Below are positions 27,882 through 40,195 of a DNA stretch of 59,511 nucleotides, piece after piece; positions within the stretch are counted from its first letter, which is position 1, and each line of letters opens with the position of its first letter. The notes beneath the pieces are model-generated. The model worked only from the letters and a program-made list of their open reading frames with translations, did not search any database and had not been told where the DNA came from. Location: NCBI GenBank assembly GCA_028097785.1, contig JAOHFB010000001.1, forward strand, positions 1 through 59,511, in the 5' to 3' direction. Source of the stretch: Candidatus Pelagibacter sp. Lineage in GTDB: Bacteria > Pseudomonadota > Alphaproteobacteria > Pelagibacterales > Pelagibacteraceae. Both the position numbers and the translations under genes were made by a program.

Positions 27882-28238
27882 ATGGCAAGAGTAAAAAGAG
27901 GCGTAACCAGTAAAGCAAAGCATAAAAAAGTTTTAAAAGCTGTCAAAGGTCAATGGGGCAGAAGAAAAAATACTATCAGAGTTGCAAAGCAAGCGATGGA
28001 AAAAGCGATGCAATATGCTTACAGAGATAGAAGAAATAAAAAAAGAGATTTCAAATCTTTGTGGATACAAAGAATTAATGCTGGTGTTAGAGCTGAAGGA
28101 TTAACTTATTCTAAATTTATCAATGGTCTTGGAAAATGTGGCATAACAATTGATAGAAAAATTTTAGCTGAAATTGCTTACGATAGCCCAGAAGCATTTA
28201 AAACAATTGTTCAAAAAGCTCAATCCGCTTTAAATTAA
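27882..28238 (+). CDS. rplT: 50S ribosomal protein L20
   Basis: A 118-residue protein with the N-terminal L20 signature [20 protein letters not shown] and the core [23 protein letters not shown]. It is needed for early 50S assembly. The length is standard. It sits between rpmI and pheS, as in most bacteria. Confidence 0.97.
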   Translation: MARVKRGVTSKAKHKKVLKAVKGQWGRRKNTIRVAKQAMEKAMQYAYRDRRNKKRDFKSLWIQRINAGVRAEGLTYSKFINGLGKCGITIDRKILAEIAYDSPEAFKTIVQKAQSALN

Positions 28239-28281
28239 TCTTCGCTATTGTTTTTATTTCTTAAGGAAATAATCTATCAAT

Positions 28282-29349
28282 ATGTCAGACATAAAAAATA
28301 TTCAAAATGACTACTCGGCTAAACTTAACAATAATTTAAGTTTAGAAGAAATTAATCAAATCAAGACAGAGTTATTTGGCAAAAACGGTTTGATATCTTC
28401 CCAATTCAAAAATATTGGATCTATACCAGAGACAGATAGAAAAAAATTTGCATCAGATCTTAATCAAATTAAGGATGAGTTACAAAATTTAATAACTAGT
28501 AAAATTGATGAAATTGAGTCAAAAAAAATAAATGAAAAATTAGAAAAAGAAAAAATGGATGTAACTCTTCCTGAAAGACCTTTTGCCAGAGGTAAAATTC
28601 ATCCTGTTTCACAAACTATAGACGAAATTTCATCAATTTTTTCTGAGATAGGTTTTAGTGTTGAAGAAGGCCCAGATATCGAAAATGAGTATAACAATTT
28701 TACAGCTTTAAATACACCTGACAATCATCCAGCAAGAGATATGCATGACACGTTTTATCTTAATGAGAATAAAGAAATTTTATTAAGGACTCATACATCT
28801 CCAGTTCAAATTAGAACAATGCTAAAAGACAAACCTCCATTTAAGATTATTGCGCCTGGGAGAACTTACAGGTCGGATAGTGACCAAACCCATGCACCAA
28901 TGTTTCATCAAGTAGAAGGTTTGCATATAGATAAAGATATAAATATGGGACATTTAAAGGGTTGCTTAAATTATTTTATTAAAGAGTTTTTTGAAGTTGA
29001 AAAAATTAAAATGCGATTTAGACCAAGTCACTTCCCTTTTACTGAACCATCTGCTGAAGTAGATATTGGTTATGAAATTAAAGATGGGAAAATTGTTATT
29101 GGAGAAGGAGACCAATGGCTTGAAATATTGGGTTGTGGAATGGTTCATCCTAATGTTTTGAAAAATGTGAAAGTTGATCCCTCAAAATATCAGGGATATG
29201 CATTTGGAATAGGAATTGATCGATTAGCGATGCTTAAATATGGGATTAATGACCTAAGAGCTTTTTTTGATTGTGATTATAGATGGTTAAATCATTTTGG
29301 TTTTGATCCTATAGATGTGCCAACTAATTATAGAGGTTTAAGTCGATGA
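28282..29349 (+). CDS. pheS: Phenylalanyl-tRNA synthetase alpha subunit
   Basis: A 355-residue class II catalytic subunit. An N-terminal coiled-coil tRNA-binding arm (residues 1-95) precedes the catalytic domain with motif 2 region ([24 protein letters not shown]) and the C-terminal motif 3 ([18 protein letters not shown]). It works as an alpha2-beta2 tetramer with PheT. It overlaps pheT by 4 bp (ATGA), ensuring coupled translation. Confidence 0.97.
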   Translation: MSDIKNIQNDYSAKLNNNLSLEEINQIKTELFGKNGLISSQFKNIGSIPETDRKKFASDLNQIKDELQNLITSKIDEIESKKINEKLEKEKMDVTLPERPFARGKIHPVSQTIDEISSIFSEIGFSVEEGPDIENEYNNFTALNTPDNHPARDMHDTFYLNENKEILLRTHTSPVQIRTMLKDKPPFKIIAPGRTYRSDSDQTHAPMFHQVEGLHIDKDINMGHLKGCLNYFIKEFFEVEKIKMRFRPSHFPFTEPSAEVDIGYEIKDGKIVIGEGDQWLEILGCGMVHPNVLKNVKVDPSKYQGYAFGIGIDRLAMLKYGINDLRAFFDCDYRWLNHFGFDPIDVPTNYRGLSR

Positions 29350-31754
29350 AAATCACATTTGATTGGTTAAAGGATCATTTAGATACCAAATTAAATGAGG
29401 ATAAGCTTTTAGAACAACTAACTAATGTCGGGCTTGAGGTTGAAAGTGTAGAAAACTTATCAGCTGGTCTTGATTTATTCAAAGTAGCTAAAATTTTAAA
29501 GACAGAAAAACATCCAAATGCTGATCGACTAAAAGTTTGTGATGTTGATGTAGGAGAAAAAGAGATAAAAAAAGTTGTGTGTGGTGCACCTAATGCAAGA
29601 GAAGGATTAATTACAATATATGCACCCCCTGGAGCCATTGTTCCAAAAAGTAAAGTAAAATTGGTGGTTGCTAAAATTAGAGATGTTACTTCTTATGGGA
29701 TGCTTTGTTCTGAGTCTGAATTAAATTTATCAGATGAAAGTGATGGAATAACTGAATTGCCATCAAAAAAATATGAAAAGAGTATTGGAAAAAGTTATTT
29801 TTCAAAATCACATTCCAATCTTATAGATCTATCGATTACTCCTAATAGGCCAGATTGTCTTGGTGTTAGAGGAATAGCAAGAGATCTTGCTGCCGCAGGT
29901 TTTGGAAAATTGAAAAATTTAAAAGAAAAAAGAATTAAGTCAAATGCGAAACAAACTGTAAAAGTAAAAATTAATAAAGAAAAAAATCAAGCTTGTAGTT
30001 CTTTTGGTAGCTGTTTAATTTCCAATGTAAAAAATACTGAAAGCCCTAAATGGTTAAAAGATAAACTAGTTTCAATTGGACAAAAACCAATTTCAGCAAT
30101 AGTTGATATTACCAACTATGTAATGCTTGATATTAATCGTCCACTACATGCCTATGATGCTGATAAAATAGAAAAAGGTATTGTAGTTAGAAATTCAAAA
30201 TCTGGTGAAGAGTTTACAGCTCTAGATAATAAGAATTACAAATTAGATGATGGGATGTGTGTAATTAGCGATAATAAAGGTGTGTTAGGGTTAGGTGGAA
30301 TTATTGGAGGCACAAGATCAGGCACTGAATTTGATACAAAAAATATTTTATTAGAGTCAGCTTATTTTGAGCCTAGATCTATTAGAAGCTCATCAAAAAA
30401 ACTAAACTTAGATACAGACGCAAAGTTTAGGTTTGAAAGAGGCATTGATCCATTCTCGATTGAAGATGGATTAAATAAAGCAGCACAATTAATTAAAGAG
30501 ATTTGTGGGGGAGAAATTAGTAAAATTGATATTCAAACAATTGAAACAGCAAAAGCTAAAACCATAAAATTTGATACTAATTTATTTGAAAAAATAACAG
30601 GATTTAAAATTTCAATTAAGGAAATGCTTAAAATCTTAGAAGATCTTGGTTTCAAAATTAAAAAAGAAAAAAAACATTTAAAATTAACCATCCCAACTTG
30701 GAGGCCAGATATTTCACAGGAAATAGATGTTGTTGAAGAGTTAGTAAGGATAACTGGCTATGATAAAATAAAAACTATAGATCCAATCAAAGAAAGAAAT
30801 AAATCCACTTTAACTCAGTCTCAAAAGTTATTTCATTTTTTACAGAGAGCAATTGCATCTAAAGGATATTTAGAGGCAATAACATGGTCATTTACTGACT
30901 CAAATTACAATGATCATTTTAAAGATCAAAATAAGGAAATTAAAATAGTAAATCCAATCAGCTCAGAGCTAGGAGTTTTAAGAAATTCGATTTTTTCAAA
31001 TTTAATTATGTATATGAATAAAAATTTGGATAGAGGTTTTAAAGATTTATCAATATTTGAAATAGGGCCAATTTTTACCGGCTCAAATCCTGGTGAACAA
31101 AACACTGTCGTTTGTGGTTTATCGGCAGGTAAAAGATCAAGATTATCATGGATTGAAAAAGAGAGAAACGTTGATGTATTTGATGTTAAAAGAGATGTAG
31201 TCCAAACTTTAATCGAAGCAGGATATAATTCAGATAAATTTTTTATAGATGATGAAACACCAAATTATTACCATCCAGGTAAGTCAGGTAGGCTATTTTT
31301 AAATCGAGGTAAAGATCAAATTGCAGCATATTTTGGTGAGATTCATCCAAATATTATAAAAAAAATAGATATCAAAACAGATTCATTAGTTGGATTTGAA
31401 ATTTTTCTAGACAATTTAAAATTACCAAAGAAAACATTAAAAGATCAAAAAACTAAATTTGAAGTATCAGATTATCAAAAATCTGAGAGAGACTTTGCTT
31501 TTGTAGTTGATAAAGAAATTAAAGCTCAAGACTTAATTAATGCCATTTCAAGTGTGGATCAAAAACTGATTAGCAATATTAAAGTTTTTGATGTCTATGA
31601 GGGTGAAAATATTCCTGAAAATCAAAAATCAATTGCAATTAGTGTGACCATACAATCATCCGAAAAAACATTGAATGATAGTGATTTAGAAAACATCAAT
31701 AATTCTATAATTAAAACAGTTGAAAATAAAACTGGCGCTAAGATACGATCTTAA
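29346..31754 (+). CDS. pheT: Phenylalanyl-tRNA synthetase beta subunit
   Basis: An 802-residue subunit. The N-terminal EMAP-like tRNA-binding domain ([26 protein letters not shown]) is followed by the B3/B4 editing domain ([18 protein letters not shown]), the B5 region, a catalytic-like core and a C-terminal anticodon-binding FDX domain ([20 protein letters not shown]). Length is as usual for bacteria. It lies 5 bp before lepA. Confidence 0.97.
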   Translation: MKITFDWLKDHLDTKLNEDKLLEQLTNVGLEVESVENLSAGLDLFKVAKILKTEKHPNADRLKVCDVDVGEKEIKKVVCGAPNAREGLITIYAPPGAIVPKSKVKLVVAKIRDVTSYGMLCSESELNLSDESDGITELPSKKYEKSIGKSYFSKSHSNLIDLSITPNRPDCLGVRGIARDLAAAGFGKLKNLKEKRIKSNAKQTVKVKINKEKNQACSSFGSCLISNVKNTESPKWLKDKLVSIGQKPISAIVDITNYVMLDINRPLHAYDADKIEKGIVVRNSKSGEEFTALDNKNYKLDDGMCVISDNKGVLGLGGIIGGTRSGTEFDTKNILLESAYFEPRSIRSSSKKLNLDTDAKFRFERGIDPFSIEDGLNKAAQLIKEICGGEISKIDIQTIETAKAKTIKFDTNLFEKITGFKISIKEMLKILEDLGFKIKKEKKHLKLTIPTWRPDISQEIDVVEELVRITGYDKIKTIDPIKERNKSTLTQSQKLFHFLQRAIASKGYLEAITWSFTDSNYNDHFKDQNKEIKIVNPISSELGVLRNSIFSNLIMYMNKNLDRGFKDLSIFEIGPIFTGSNPGEQNTVVCGLSAGKRSRLSWIEKERNVDVFDVKRDVVQTLIEAGYNSDKFFIDDETPNYYHPGKSGRLFLNRGKDQIAAYFGEIHPNIIKKIDIKTDSLVGFEIFLDNLKLPKKTLKDQKTKFEVSDYQKSERDFAFVVDKEIKAQDLINAISSVDQKLISNIKVFDVYEGENIPENQKSIAISVTIQSSEKTLNDSDLENINNSIIKTVENKTGAKIRS

Positions 31755-31759
31755 ACCAA

Positions 31760-33568
31760 ATGAGTAATATCGATAATATTAGAAACTTTGCAATTATTGC
31801 GCATATCGATCATGGTAAATCTACAATAGCAGATAGAATAATTCATAGCTGTGGAGGGCTTACTGAGAGAGAGATGAAAGCTCAAGTATTAGACTCAATG
31901 GATATTGAGCGTGAAAGAGGAATTACAATCAAGGCTCAAACAGTAAAACTTAATTATAAAGCAAAGGATGGAAAAGATTACATTTTAAATATAATTGATA
32001 CTCCTGGTCATGTCGATTTTAGTTATGAAGTAAGTAGATCCCTTTATGCTTGTGAGGGATCAATTTTAATTGTTGATAGTACTCAAGGAGTAGAAGCACA
32101 AACTCTTGCAAATGTTTATCAAGCTTTAGATATTGATCATGAGATTGTGCCAGTTTTAAACAAGGTTGATCTTCCAGCATCAGATTTAGACAGAACAAAA
32201 AAACAAATAGAAGAAGTGATAGGTATTGATACCGAGAACGCAATTCCATGTTCTGGAAAAACAGGTGAAGGTATAGAAGATATTTTAGAGCAGATTATTA
32301 CAACTTTGCCTAGCCCTAAAGGTGAAAGTTTCGGTGATTTAAAATGTTTATTGGTTGATAGTTGGTACGACACATATTTAGGAGTGGTAATTTTAGTAAG
32401 AGTTATTGATGGTAAAATTTCTAAAAATATGAAAATTAAAATGATGTCAACTAATCAAGAATATATTGTTGAAAAAGTTGGTGTATTTACACCAAAAGCC
32501 ACAGATATCAACGAGTTAAACGCTGGAGAAATTGGATTTATAACAACTGGAATAAAAGTTTTATCAGAAACAAAAGTTGGAGACACGATATGTGATGCTG
32601 CCAAACCTTTGAAAGAAGCCCTTCCTGGTTTTAAACCAAGTAAGCCAGTAGTGTTTTGTGGATTATTTCCAGTAGATAGTTCTGAGTATCAAAAATTAAA
32701 AGATGGTTTAGCTAAATTACAATTGAACGATGCAAGTTTTTCATTTGAGCCCGAGTCATCTTCTGCGTTGGGACTAGGTTTTAGATGTGGTTTTTTAGGG
32801 TTACTCCATTTAGAAATTGTTACTGAAAGATTAGAAAGAGAATTTGATGTAAACTTGTTAACAACAACCCCAGGGGTAGTATACAAAGTTCATATGAATA
32901 GTGGAGATGTTGTTGACCTACATAATCCTTCTAGCTTACCAGATCCAACTTTAATTAAGTTAATCGAAGAACCTTGGATAAAAGCAACAATAATTACTCC
33001 AGATGAATACTTAGGCTCTATTATAAAAATGTGTCAGGATAAAAGAGGAGTACAAACTAATTTGAGTTATTCTGGAAATAGAGCTGTTGTAAATTATGAA
33101 CTACCTTTAAATGAAGTGGTTTTTGATTTTAATGATCGCTTAAAATCGATGACTAGTGGATATGCTAGTTTTGATTATGAAATTATAGAACATAGAGAAG
33201 GTGATTTAGTAAAACTTGGAATTTTAGTTAATGCTGAGCCAGTAGATGCATTGGCCATGATGATTCATAAAGATTTTGCTCAAAGAACAGGAAGAGAAGT
33301 TTGTGAAAAACTTAAAGATTTAATTCCAAGACATAATTTTATGATACCAGTTCAAGCTGCAATTGGTGGCAAGATAATAGCTAGGGAAACTATTAAGGGT
33401 TTTAAAAAAGACGTTTTAACTAAAATTCATGGAGGAGGAGCTACAGATAGAAAAAGAAAGCTTCTTGAAAAACAAAAAAAGGGTAAAGCAAGATCAAAAC
33501 AATTTGGTAGAGTAGAAATTCCTCAAGAAGCATTTATAGGTGTTCTTAAGATTTCAAAAGAAAAATAG
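31760..33568 (+). CDS. lepA: Elongation factor 4 (LepA GTPase)
   Basis: A 602-residue translational GTPase that acts on the 70S ribosome and has been linked to back-translocation and to 30S biogenesis. G1 is [10 protein letters not shown]3 DTPGHVDF, G4 NKVDLP and G5 SGKTGEG. The LepA-specific C-terminal domain ([41 protein letters not shown], given here by parts) is complete. It ends the forward translation block; a convergent polysaccharide cassette follows after 42 bp with no clear terminator. Confidence 0.97.
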   Translation: MSNIDNIRNFAIIAHIDHGKSTIADRIIHSCGGLTEREMKAQVLDSMDIERERGITIKAQTVKLNYKAKDGKDYILNIIDTPGHVDFSYEVSRSLYACEGSILIVDSTQGVEAQTLANVYQALDIDHEIVPVLNKVDLPASDLDRTKKQIEEVIGIDTENAIPCSGKTGEGIEDILEQIITTLPSPKGESFGDLKCLLVDSWYDTYLGVVILVRVIDGKISKNMKIKMMSTNQEYIVEKVGVFTPKATDINELNAGEIGFITTGIKVLSETKVGDTICDAAKPLKEALPGFKPSKPVVFCGLFPVDSSEYQKLKDGLAKLQLNDASFSFEPESSSALGLGFRCGFLGLLHLEIVTERLEREFDVNLLTTTPGVVYKVHMNSGDVVDLHNPSSLPDPTLIKLIEEPWIKATIITPDEYLGSIIKMCQDKRGVQTNLSYSGNRAVVNYELPLNEVVFDFNDRLKSMTSGYASFDYEIIEHREGDLVKLGILVNAEPVDALAMMIHKDFAQRTGREVCEKLKDLIPRHNFMIPVQAAIGGKIIARETIKGFKKDVLTKIHGGGATDRKRKLLEKQKKGKARSKQFGRVEIPQEAFIGVLKISKEK

Positions 33569-33610
33569 ATTAACTATCAACCTAGTAAATAAATAAATTT
33601 AGTTACCAAT

Positions 33611-34798
33611 TTATAAAAAAAGATTTTTGCCTCTATAACTTCCGTTAAATTCTTCAAACTTTTCGTGTTCTTTAGAATAGTGATGCCAGTTATTTTTTGA
33701 GTTATTATACAATGATAACCATTCATGAAAATCAACTGTTCTCGTAATTTTATCAGAGTAAGTTTTTAAATATCTATATTCTACTTCCCATTCATATTTG
33801 AACCACAAGGAATCCAATGAAGAGTTATCAATAATGCAAAAATAATCTCTTAAACATCGCCACCAATTTTCTAAATCCCAAGTTATATTATCTTCAATTT
33901 TGCCTATAAATCTAGAGCACAAAAAGGTTTCAGGACAGAGAGGGGTTTCATTAATGAAATAATTTTTTTCATTTAAGCCCATTTTTTCTAGACCAATATC
34001 ATAACTTTCTTTATCCCAATAATTGATAAGATCTTCAGTTTCACCAAACATCATTAAGTCAGTTAAATGATAAAGAAAAAATTTAAAAGTACCCATGGGA
34101 GGTACTAATATCCTAGACTTTATAAGCTTATTTTCTTTAACCGGAAAAGTTTTTATTAACGATATTAAAAAAGTTTCTAAATTATTATTATAAACTCTAT
34201 GATCTGTTCTAGTTTTTAAACAGTACTTAATATTTTGTTTTTTAGCAAAATTTAATGCAACATTTGTTGATATAATTTGTTTATTGATATTAGATCTAGA
34301 TTTTTTAATCACACCATCATTATTTAATATAATATGAACATTTTCATCTTGTAATTCTTTAATCAGTTCTTTTTTTTCACTTTCCCAAGTAGAAATAATA
34401 ATTAATGAATTTTTAAAAATTTTTTTGTAAATTTTCAGTGTATTTTTTAAAAAATTAGCATTTTCCTCTATTGGGCCCTGTATGATTACTGCAAATTTTT
34501 CAGAAATTTCACATGTACTTTCTAAGTTAAAATCCTTAGAAAATTTTGGTCTTAAATGATATGTTAAATAATTATTAAATGTTAAATCAACTAAAAAACC
34601 ACTCTCATTCCTAACAAGACTTTGCCCGGCTGTTTTTTTATCTAATTTAGTCTTTAAGAAATTAAATTTTTTTATAAAATATTTCCATTTTCTTTGATTA
34701 TTTATGTAATTATCACCAAAAATTTTTTTTAATATATTTTTTGATCTAAATTTATGATAGTTTTCTCCAAGTAACTTTTTCTTGATCTTCTTGAACAT
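33611..34798 (-). CDS. WavE-like glycosyltransferase (LPS/capsule synthesis family)
   Basis: A 395-residue protein. After about 100 basic N-terminal residues comes FAVIIQGPIEENANFLKNTL, then IIISTWESEKKELI and KYCLKTRTDHRVYNNNLETF, the pattern of the WavE family (VIxQGPI, STW, and a DxD-like RTD), first named for a Vibrio cholerae LPS gene and having a GT-A-like fold. The Trp- and Tyr-rich C-terminal half (DNITWDLENWWRCLRDYF) is also typical. It probably adds a sugar to a surface polysaccharide. The start overlaps the preceding gene's stop by one base. Donor and acceptor are unknown. Confidence 0.75.
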   Translation of the reverse strand: MFKKIKKKLLGENYHKFRSKNILKKIFGDNYINNQRKWKYFIKKFNFLKTKLDKKTAGQSLVRNESGFLVDLTFNNYLTYHLRPKFSKDFNLESTCEISEKFAVIIQGPIEENANFLKNTLKIYKKIFKNSLIIISTWESEKKELIKELQDENVHIILNNDGVIKKSRSNINKQIISTNVALNFAKKQNIKYCLKTRTDHRVYNNNLETFLISLIKTFPVKENKLIKSRILVPPMGTFKFFLYHLTDLMMFGETEDLINYWDKESYDIGLEKMGLNEKNYFINETPLCPETFLCSRFIGKIEDNITWDLENWWRCLRDYFCIIDNSSLDSLWFKYEWEVEYRYLKTYSDKITRTVDFHEWLSLYNNSKNNWHHYSKEHEKFEEFNGSYRGKNLFL

Positions 34799-36162
34799 TA
34801 TTTTAATTTTCTAAGAAAATTATTAAGGTCCTCTGGTGTGCCTAAGCCCTGCATTTCATCAACATTATAGATTTTAACTTTTTTCTTTTCTAATAGAAAT
34901 TCATTATAAACTGGACAAACATAAAATTCATTATTAACTCTTATATTTTTTTGAATCATTTTTTCCGCTGCAGAAACATAGCTAGATCCGTGTTTCCAAT
35001 AATAAACACCAACTGTAGCATTTTTTGATATTACTTTTTTTTCCGCAACTTCTGTTACAAATCCTTGATCGTCACATTTAGCATAAGACCATTTTGGGTG
35101 TATGGCTTCAAATGTTAAAATTGCTCCATCTAAATTTTTTGTGCTGAAATCATATATAGCTTTTGATGAGTTCCATTTTATATATTGATCAGAATTAGCA
35201 ATTATTAATGGGTCAGAATTATTTATATATTTTTTTGCCAATAATGTAGTACATGCAGCTCCCTCCGTAACATGATCTAATTCTATTATTTTACAATTAG
35301 GTTGGAGAACATTTAACACACTTTTAATATTATATTTTTCTTGATGTTCTTTTTGAATAATAAATATGTAATTTGCCTTTAAATTAAGACATTCAATTAC
35401 CCATTGTATCATTGGCTTGTTATTTATTTCAATTAAGGGTTTAGGAAAAATATAGCCTGCATCTGCAAACCTTTTTCCGGCTCCTGCCATAGGTATTAAA
35501 ACATTCATTTTATTATCCTCCCAAGATATATTTTTAATAAGATTAATTTTTTTAGTTTTTAAAAACAACTTTATATTTTTCACATTTAAGTCACTTATTT
35601 CTTTAACTGGGTATAGTTGTGCACCACTAGAAACAGCTGCCTCTCGTCCGTAATACGAATCCTCAAATACAAGAGCATCAGAAGGATAAATTCCAAAATG
35701 TAAAAATATCCTTAGATAAATTTCTGGATTTGGCTTTGGATGATTTGTATCCTCATTTGAGAGTTTGTAATCTATGTATTTGTTTAATCCTAATTTATTT
35801 AAACAAATGTTTAATGTTGATTTAACAGCATTAGTTGCAACTGCAATTTTATGATCTTTGTGTAAAAATTTAAAGAGGCTGATTAATTTATTATTTTTTA
35901 TTATTTTTTTTTTAAGAATTGTTGAAGTAATTTTTTGTTTATATTTACTTATTTTGTTGAAATTTTTTTTAGGAAGCCCTTTTTTTTTATTAAGGATTTC
36001 TAATTTTTTAAATGTAGGCAATCCATCAAAAATTTTTATGTGATCATTTATTGAAATTTTTTCAAAGTTAAATTTTTCTAAAGCTAAGTTAAGTGCTTCG
36101 TAGTGAATCATTTTAGTATCGACTAGTACCCCATCTAAATCAAATATTATAACTTTAATCAT
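34798..36162 (-). CDS. HAD-phosphatase / sugar-nucleotidyltransferase fusion
   Basis: A 454-residue fusion. Residues 1-215 form a HAD hydrolase of the beta-phosphoglucomutase type: nucleophile D8 and D10 in FDLDGVLVD, Thr in VATNA, and the acidic motif FEDSYYGREAA. Residues 219-454 start with a second Met and the nucleotidyltransferase signature MNVLIPMAGAGKRFADAGY, followed by FPKPLIEINNKPMIQW and NSDQYIKW. The second half would activate a sugar or sugar-alcohol phosphate with an NTP, and the first would remove or move a phosphate on the same intermediate. The frame is continuous with no stop between parts. It overlaps the genes on both sides by 1-4 bp. Confidence 0.82.
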   Translation of the reverse strand: MIKVIIFDLDGVLVDTKMIHYEALNLALEKFNFEKISINDHIKIFDGLPTFKKLEILNKKKGLPKKNFNKISKYKQKITSTILKKKIIKNNKLISLFKFLHKDHKIAVATNAVKSTLNICLNKLGLNKYIDYKLSNEDTNHPKPNPEIYLRIFLHFGIYPSDALVFEDSYYGREAAVSSGAQLYPVKEISDLNVKNIKLFLKTKKINLIKNISWEDNKMNVLIPMAGAGKRFADAGYIFPKPLIEINNKPMIQWVIECLNLKANYIFIIQKEHQEKYNIKSVLNVLQPNCKIIELDHVTEGAACTTLLAKKYINNSDPLIIANSDQYIKWNSSKAIYDFSTKNLDGAILTFEAIHPKWSYAKCDDQGFVTEVAEKKVISKNATVGVYYWKHGSSYVSAAEKMIQKNIRVNNEFYVCPVYNEFLLEKKKVKIYNVDEMQGLGTPEDLNNFLRKLK

Positions 36163-36587
36163 TTTTTATAATCTTGTATTAAATCTGAACAAATTCCTAA
36201 ACAATTAAATTCTTTGTAGTAAGCTCTTTCTGGTAGAACACAAATACTCTGGGTAAGTAACTCTTTTCCAGGATAAGTCCAAATATACCCTTTACTTGTT
36301 ATTGTGTAATCATCCTCTTGGTGCCAAAAGTAGTGAGCTTTTATTTTTTCTAAAGCTTCAAGAGCATTTTTAGTTTTTGCATGACACCATATTTTATCAC
36401 CAAGTAAAAATTCTTTATTAACTTTAAATTGACTAAAATCATGACCCAAAAAAAATTCACCATTTTCAAATTGAACATCTATTTCAACCTCAAATCCTTT
36501 TTTTATAGCAGCATTAATATATTTTGGGTTATTTTCATTATCATGATCTATTCCTGAAACATTTCCTCTATGTGATATTAAGATCAT
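36159..36587 (-). CDS. Short GDPD/PLC-like phosphodiesterase-related protein
   Basis: A 142-residue protein starting MILISHRGNVSGID, followed by KKGFEVEIDVQFENGEFFLGHD. The HRG, ExD and second His are the metal and catalytic signature of glycerophosphodiester phosphodiesterases. Those enzymes are normally 230-300 residues; here only about the first half of the barrel remains and a Cys/Tyr-containing end follows. It could be a dedicated short subfamily rather than a fragment, since the reading frame is clean and coupled by ATGA to the next gene. Substrate could be a phosphodiester-linked group on a polysaccharide (inference). Confidence 0.6.
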   Translation of the reverse strand: MILISHRGNVSGIDHDNENNPKYINAAIKKGFEVEIDVQFENGEFFLGHDFSQFKVNKEFLLGDKIWCHAKTKNALEALEKIKAHYFWHQEDDYTITSKGYIWTYPGKELLTQSICVLPERAYYKEFNCLGICSDLIQDYKK

Positions 36588-36647
36588 ATATATTTGTATT
36601 ATCTAATTTATATGAAATAAATACCTTATTTTATATTAATTTAACTT

Positions 36648-36737
36648 GGAGAGGTGGCCGAGTGGTTGAAGGCGCACGCTTGGAAAGCGTGTAAAGGAGC
36701 AATCCTTTCATGGGTTCGAATCCCATTCTCTCCGCCA
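36648..36737 (+). tRNA. tRNA-Ser (anticodon GGA)
   Basis: A 90-nt class II tRNA: acceptor GGAGAGG pairs with the 3' TTCTCTCC region, the anticodon stem is CACGC/GCGTG around loop TTGGAAA, a long variable arm (AAAGGAGCAATCCTTT) is present as required for serine tRNAs, and the T-loop is GGTTCGAATCC. The CCA end is encoded. It reads UCC and UCU. Confidence 0.97.
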
Positions 36738-36803
36738 CTAAATAAGCCTTTATTTATAGTCGTAACTAGCCTTTTTTTACTTAATTAAGTGAAGATAAAT
36801 AAG

Positions 36804-36828
36804 CATTTTTTATAAAAAATGTTATAAT
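36804..36828 (+). promoter_or_regulatory. gyrB: Palindrome and -10 element upstream of gyrB
   Basis: A perfect 18-bp palindrome (36804-36821, C A T6 A T A6 T G) directly precedes TATAAT at 36823-36828, 24 bp before the gyrB ATG. No good -35 hexamer is visible at the expected place. A palindrome overlapping the spacer could be an operator or a supercoiling-sensitive element; A+T-richness makes chance plausible. Confidence 0.35.
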
Positions 36829-36848
36829 TTTTTTTTCCAAAAAATTAA

Positions 36849-38912
<2,064 letters not shown>

Positions 38913-38914
38913 TA

Positions 38915-40195
38915 ATGAAGTTCTTTGAAACTTCAAAATATCATTTCTTTAAAAAATCAACTTATATAAGTTTAAGATGGATTGGTATTATAGGACAATT
39001 AATTTCAGTTAACTTTGTCTATTTTTTATTAAATTTTGATTTTAATTTTATTATTTGCAATCTAGTTATTTTTTTAGGTGTTTTAAGTAATCTCTTTTTA
39101 ATCTTTATATATAAAAAAACACAATTATCAGATAGATCAGCTTTTATTTTTTTAGTAATTGATATATTGCAATTAGGCGCTCTACTTTATCTAACAGGAG
39201 GAATTACCAATCCATTTGTAATTTTTCTACTAGTTCCTAGTATCTTTTCTTCTTCAAACTTAAGTTTAAGAACAAATACTTTATTGGTACTGTTAACAAT
39301 AATTACGATATTATTTTTGACTTTTTATTATCACGACTTACCACTGCCTATTAAAAGTGATCTTCATAATAATCATTATTATTACTATTCTATTCCAACC
39401 GCATTAGTTATTGCTTTAATTTTTTTAAATTATTTAGCCATGTCATTTGGAACACAATCTAGAGTAAGAAGAGAAGCATTACAAAAAATGGAAGAAGTGA
39501 TGGCCTCTGAACATGAACTTTTATCTTTAGGCGGTCAAGCTGCAGCCGCAGCCCATTCACTTGGAACTCCTTTATCTACTATCAAGATTATTGCTCATGA
39601 TCTCGAAAAACAATTTAAAAATCAAGATGACGTTAAAAAAGATATTCAGCTATTGTCTAGCCAGGTGGAAAGGTGTAATGAAATTCTAAAGCGATTAACT
39701 TTAAACCCTGTAGAAGAAGATGAGTTCATTGATAAAGATATTTCAATGAAAGACTATTTAAGTGAAATTATCGCTTCATTTAAAGAGATCAGTCAAAAGA
39801 AGTTTATTTTTAATCACGATCAATTTTCAAACCAAAAGAAAATAACTAAATCTATAGAAATTGTATATGGCTTAAGAAACTTTATTGGAAATGCCAATAA
39901 ATTTTCTAAAGATAAAATCCATATTACTTTAAAAAGTGATAGTGAAATCACTGAAATTACCATTGAAGATGATGGCAATGGTTATCCAAAAGATGTCTTG
40001 TCAAAAATTGGTGAACCTTATTTAAGAACAAAAGATCCTATTGATAAGTCGAAAACTGGTCTAGGATTAGGGTTATTTATTGGAAAAACACTATTAGAAA
40101 AAAATTTTGCTTCAATCAATTGTAGAAACTCAAAAACTAGAAGCGGAGCAGAAGTGATTATTAAATGGAATAATAAAGATTTATTTAATATTTAG
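38915..40195 (+). CDS. regB: RegB/PrrB-type redox sensor histidine kinase
   Basis: A 426-residue membrane kinase. Six hydrophobic segments occupy residues 1-185 and include GGITNPF, the RegB quinone-binding motif GGxxNPF. The H-box is [18 protein letters not shown], with the phosphorylated His. A Cys follows in [14 protein letters not shown], at the place of the redox-active Cys of RegB. The N-box (FIGNANKFS), G1 (EDDGNGYP) and G2 (GLGLGLF) complete the kinase. RegB-RegA systems respond to respiratory redox state and control carbon, nitrogen and respiration genes. No response regulator gene is in the window, so RegA would have to be elsewhere. Confidence 0.88.
   Translation: MKFFETSKYHFFKKSTYISLRWIGIIGQLISVNFVYFLLNFDFNFIICNLVIFLGVLSNLFLIFIYKKTQLSDRSAFIFLVIDILQLGALLYLTGGITNPFVIFLLVPSIFSSSNLSLRTNTLLVLLTIITILFLTFYYHDLPLPIKSDLHNNHYYYYSIPTALVIALIFLNYLAMSFGTQSRVRREALQKMEEVMASEHELLSLGGQAAAAAHSLGTPLSTIKIIAHDLEKQFKNQDDVKKDIQLLSSQVERCNEILKRLTLNPVEEDEFIDKDISMKDYLSEIIASFKEISQKKFIFNHDQFSNQKKITKSIEIVYGLRNFIGNANKFSKDKIHITLKSDSEITEITIEDDGNGYPKDVLSKIGEPYLRTKDPIDKSKTGLGLGLFIGKTLLEKNFASINCRNSKTRSGAEVIIKWNNKDLFNI

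Noticed and set aside
33569..33610. Terminator between convergent lepA and the WavE-like gene.
   Set aside because: Only weak A/T pairing without a G:C core; not callable.
36588..36737. Possible integration site at tRNA-Ser for the polysaccharide cassette.
   Set aside because: The cassette lies on the 5' side of the tRNA gene, there is no integrase, and no repeat of the tRNA 3' end was seen at the far side of the cassette.
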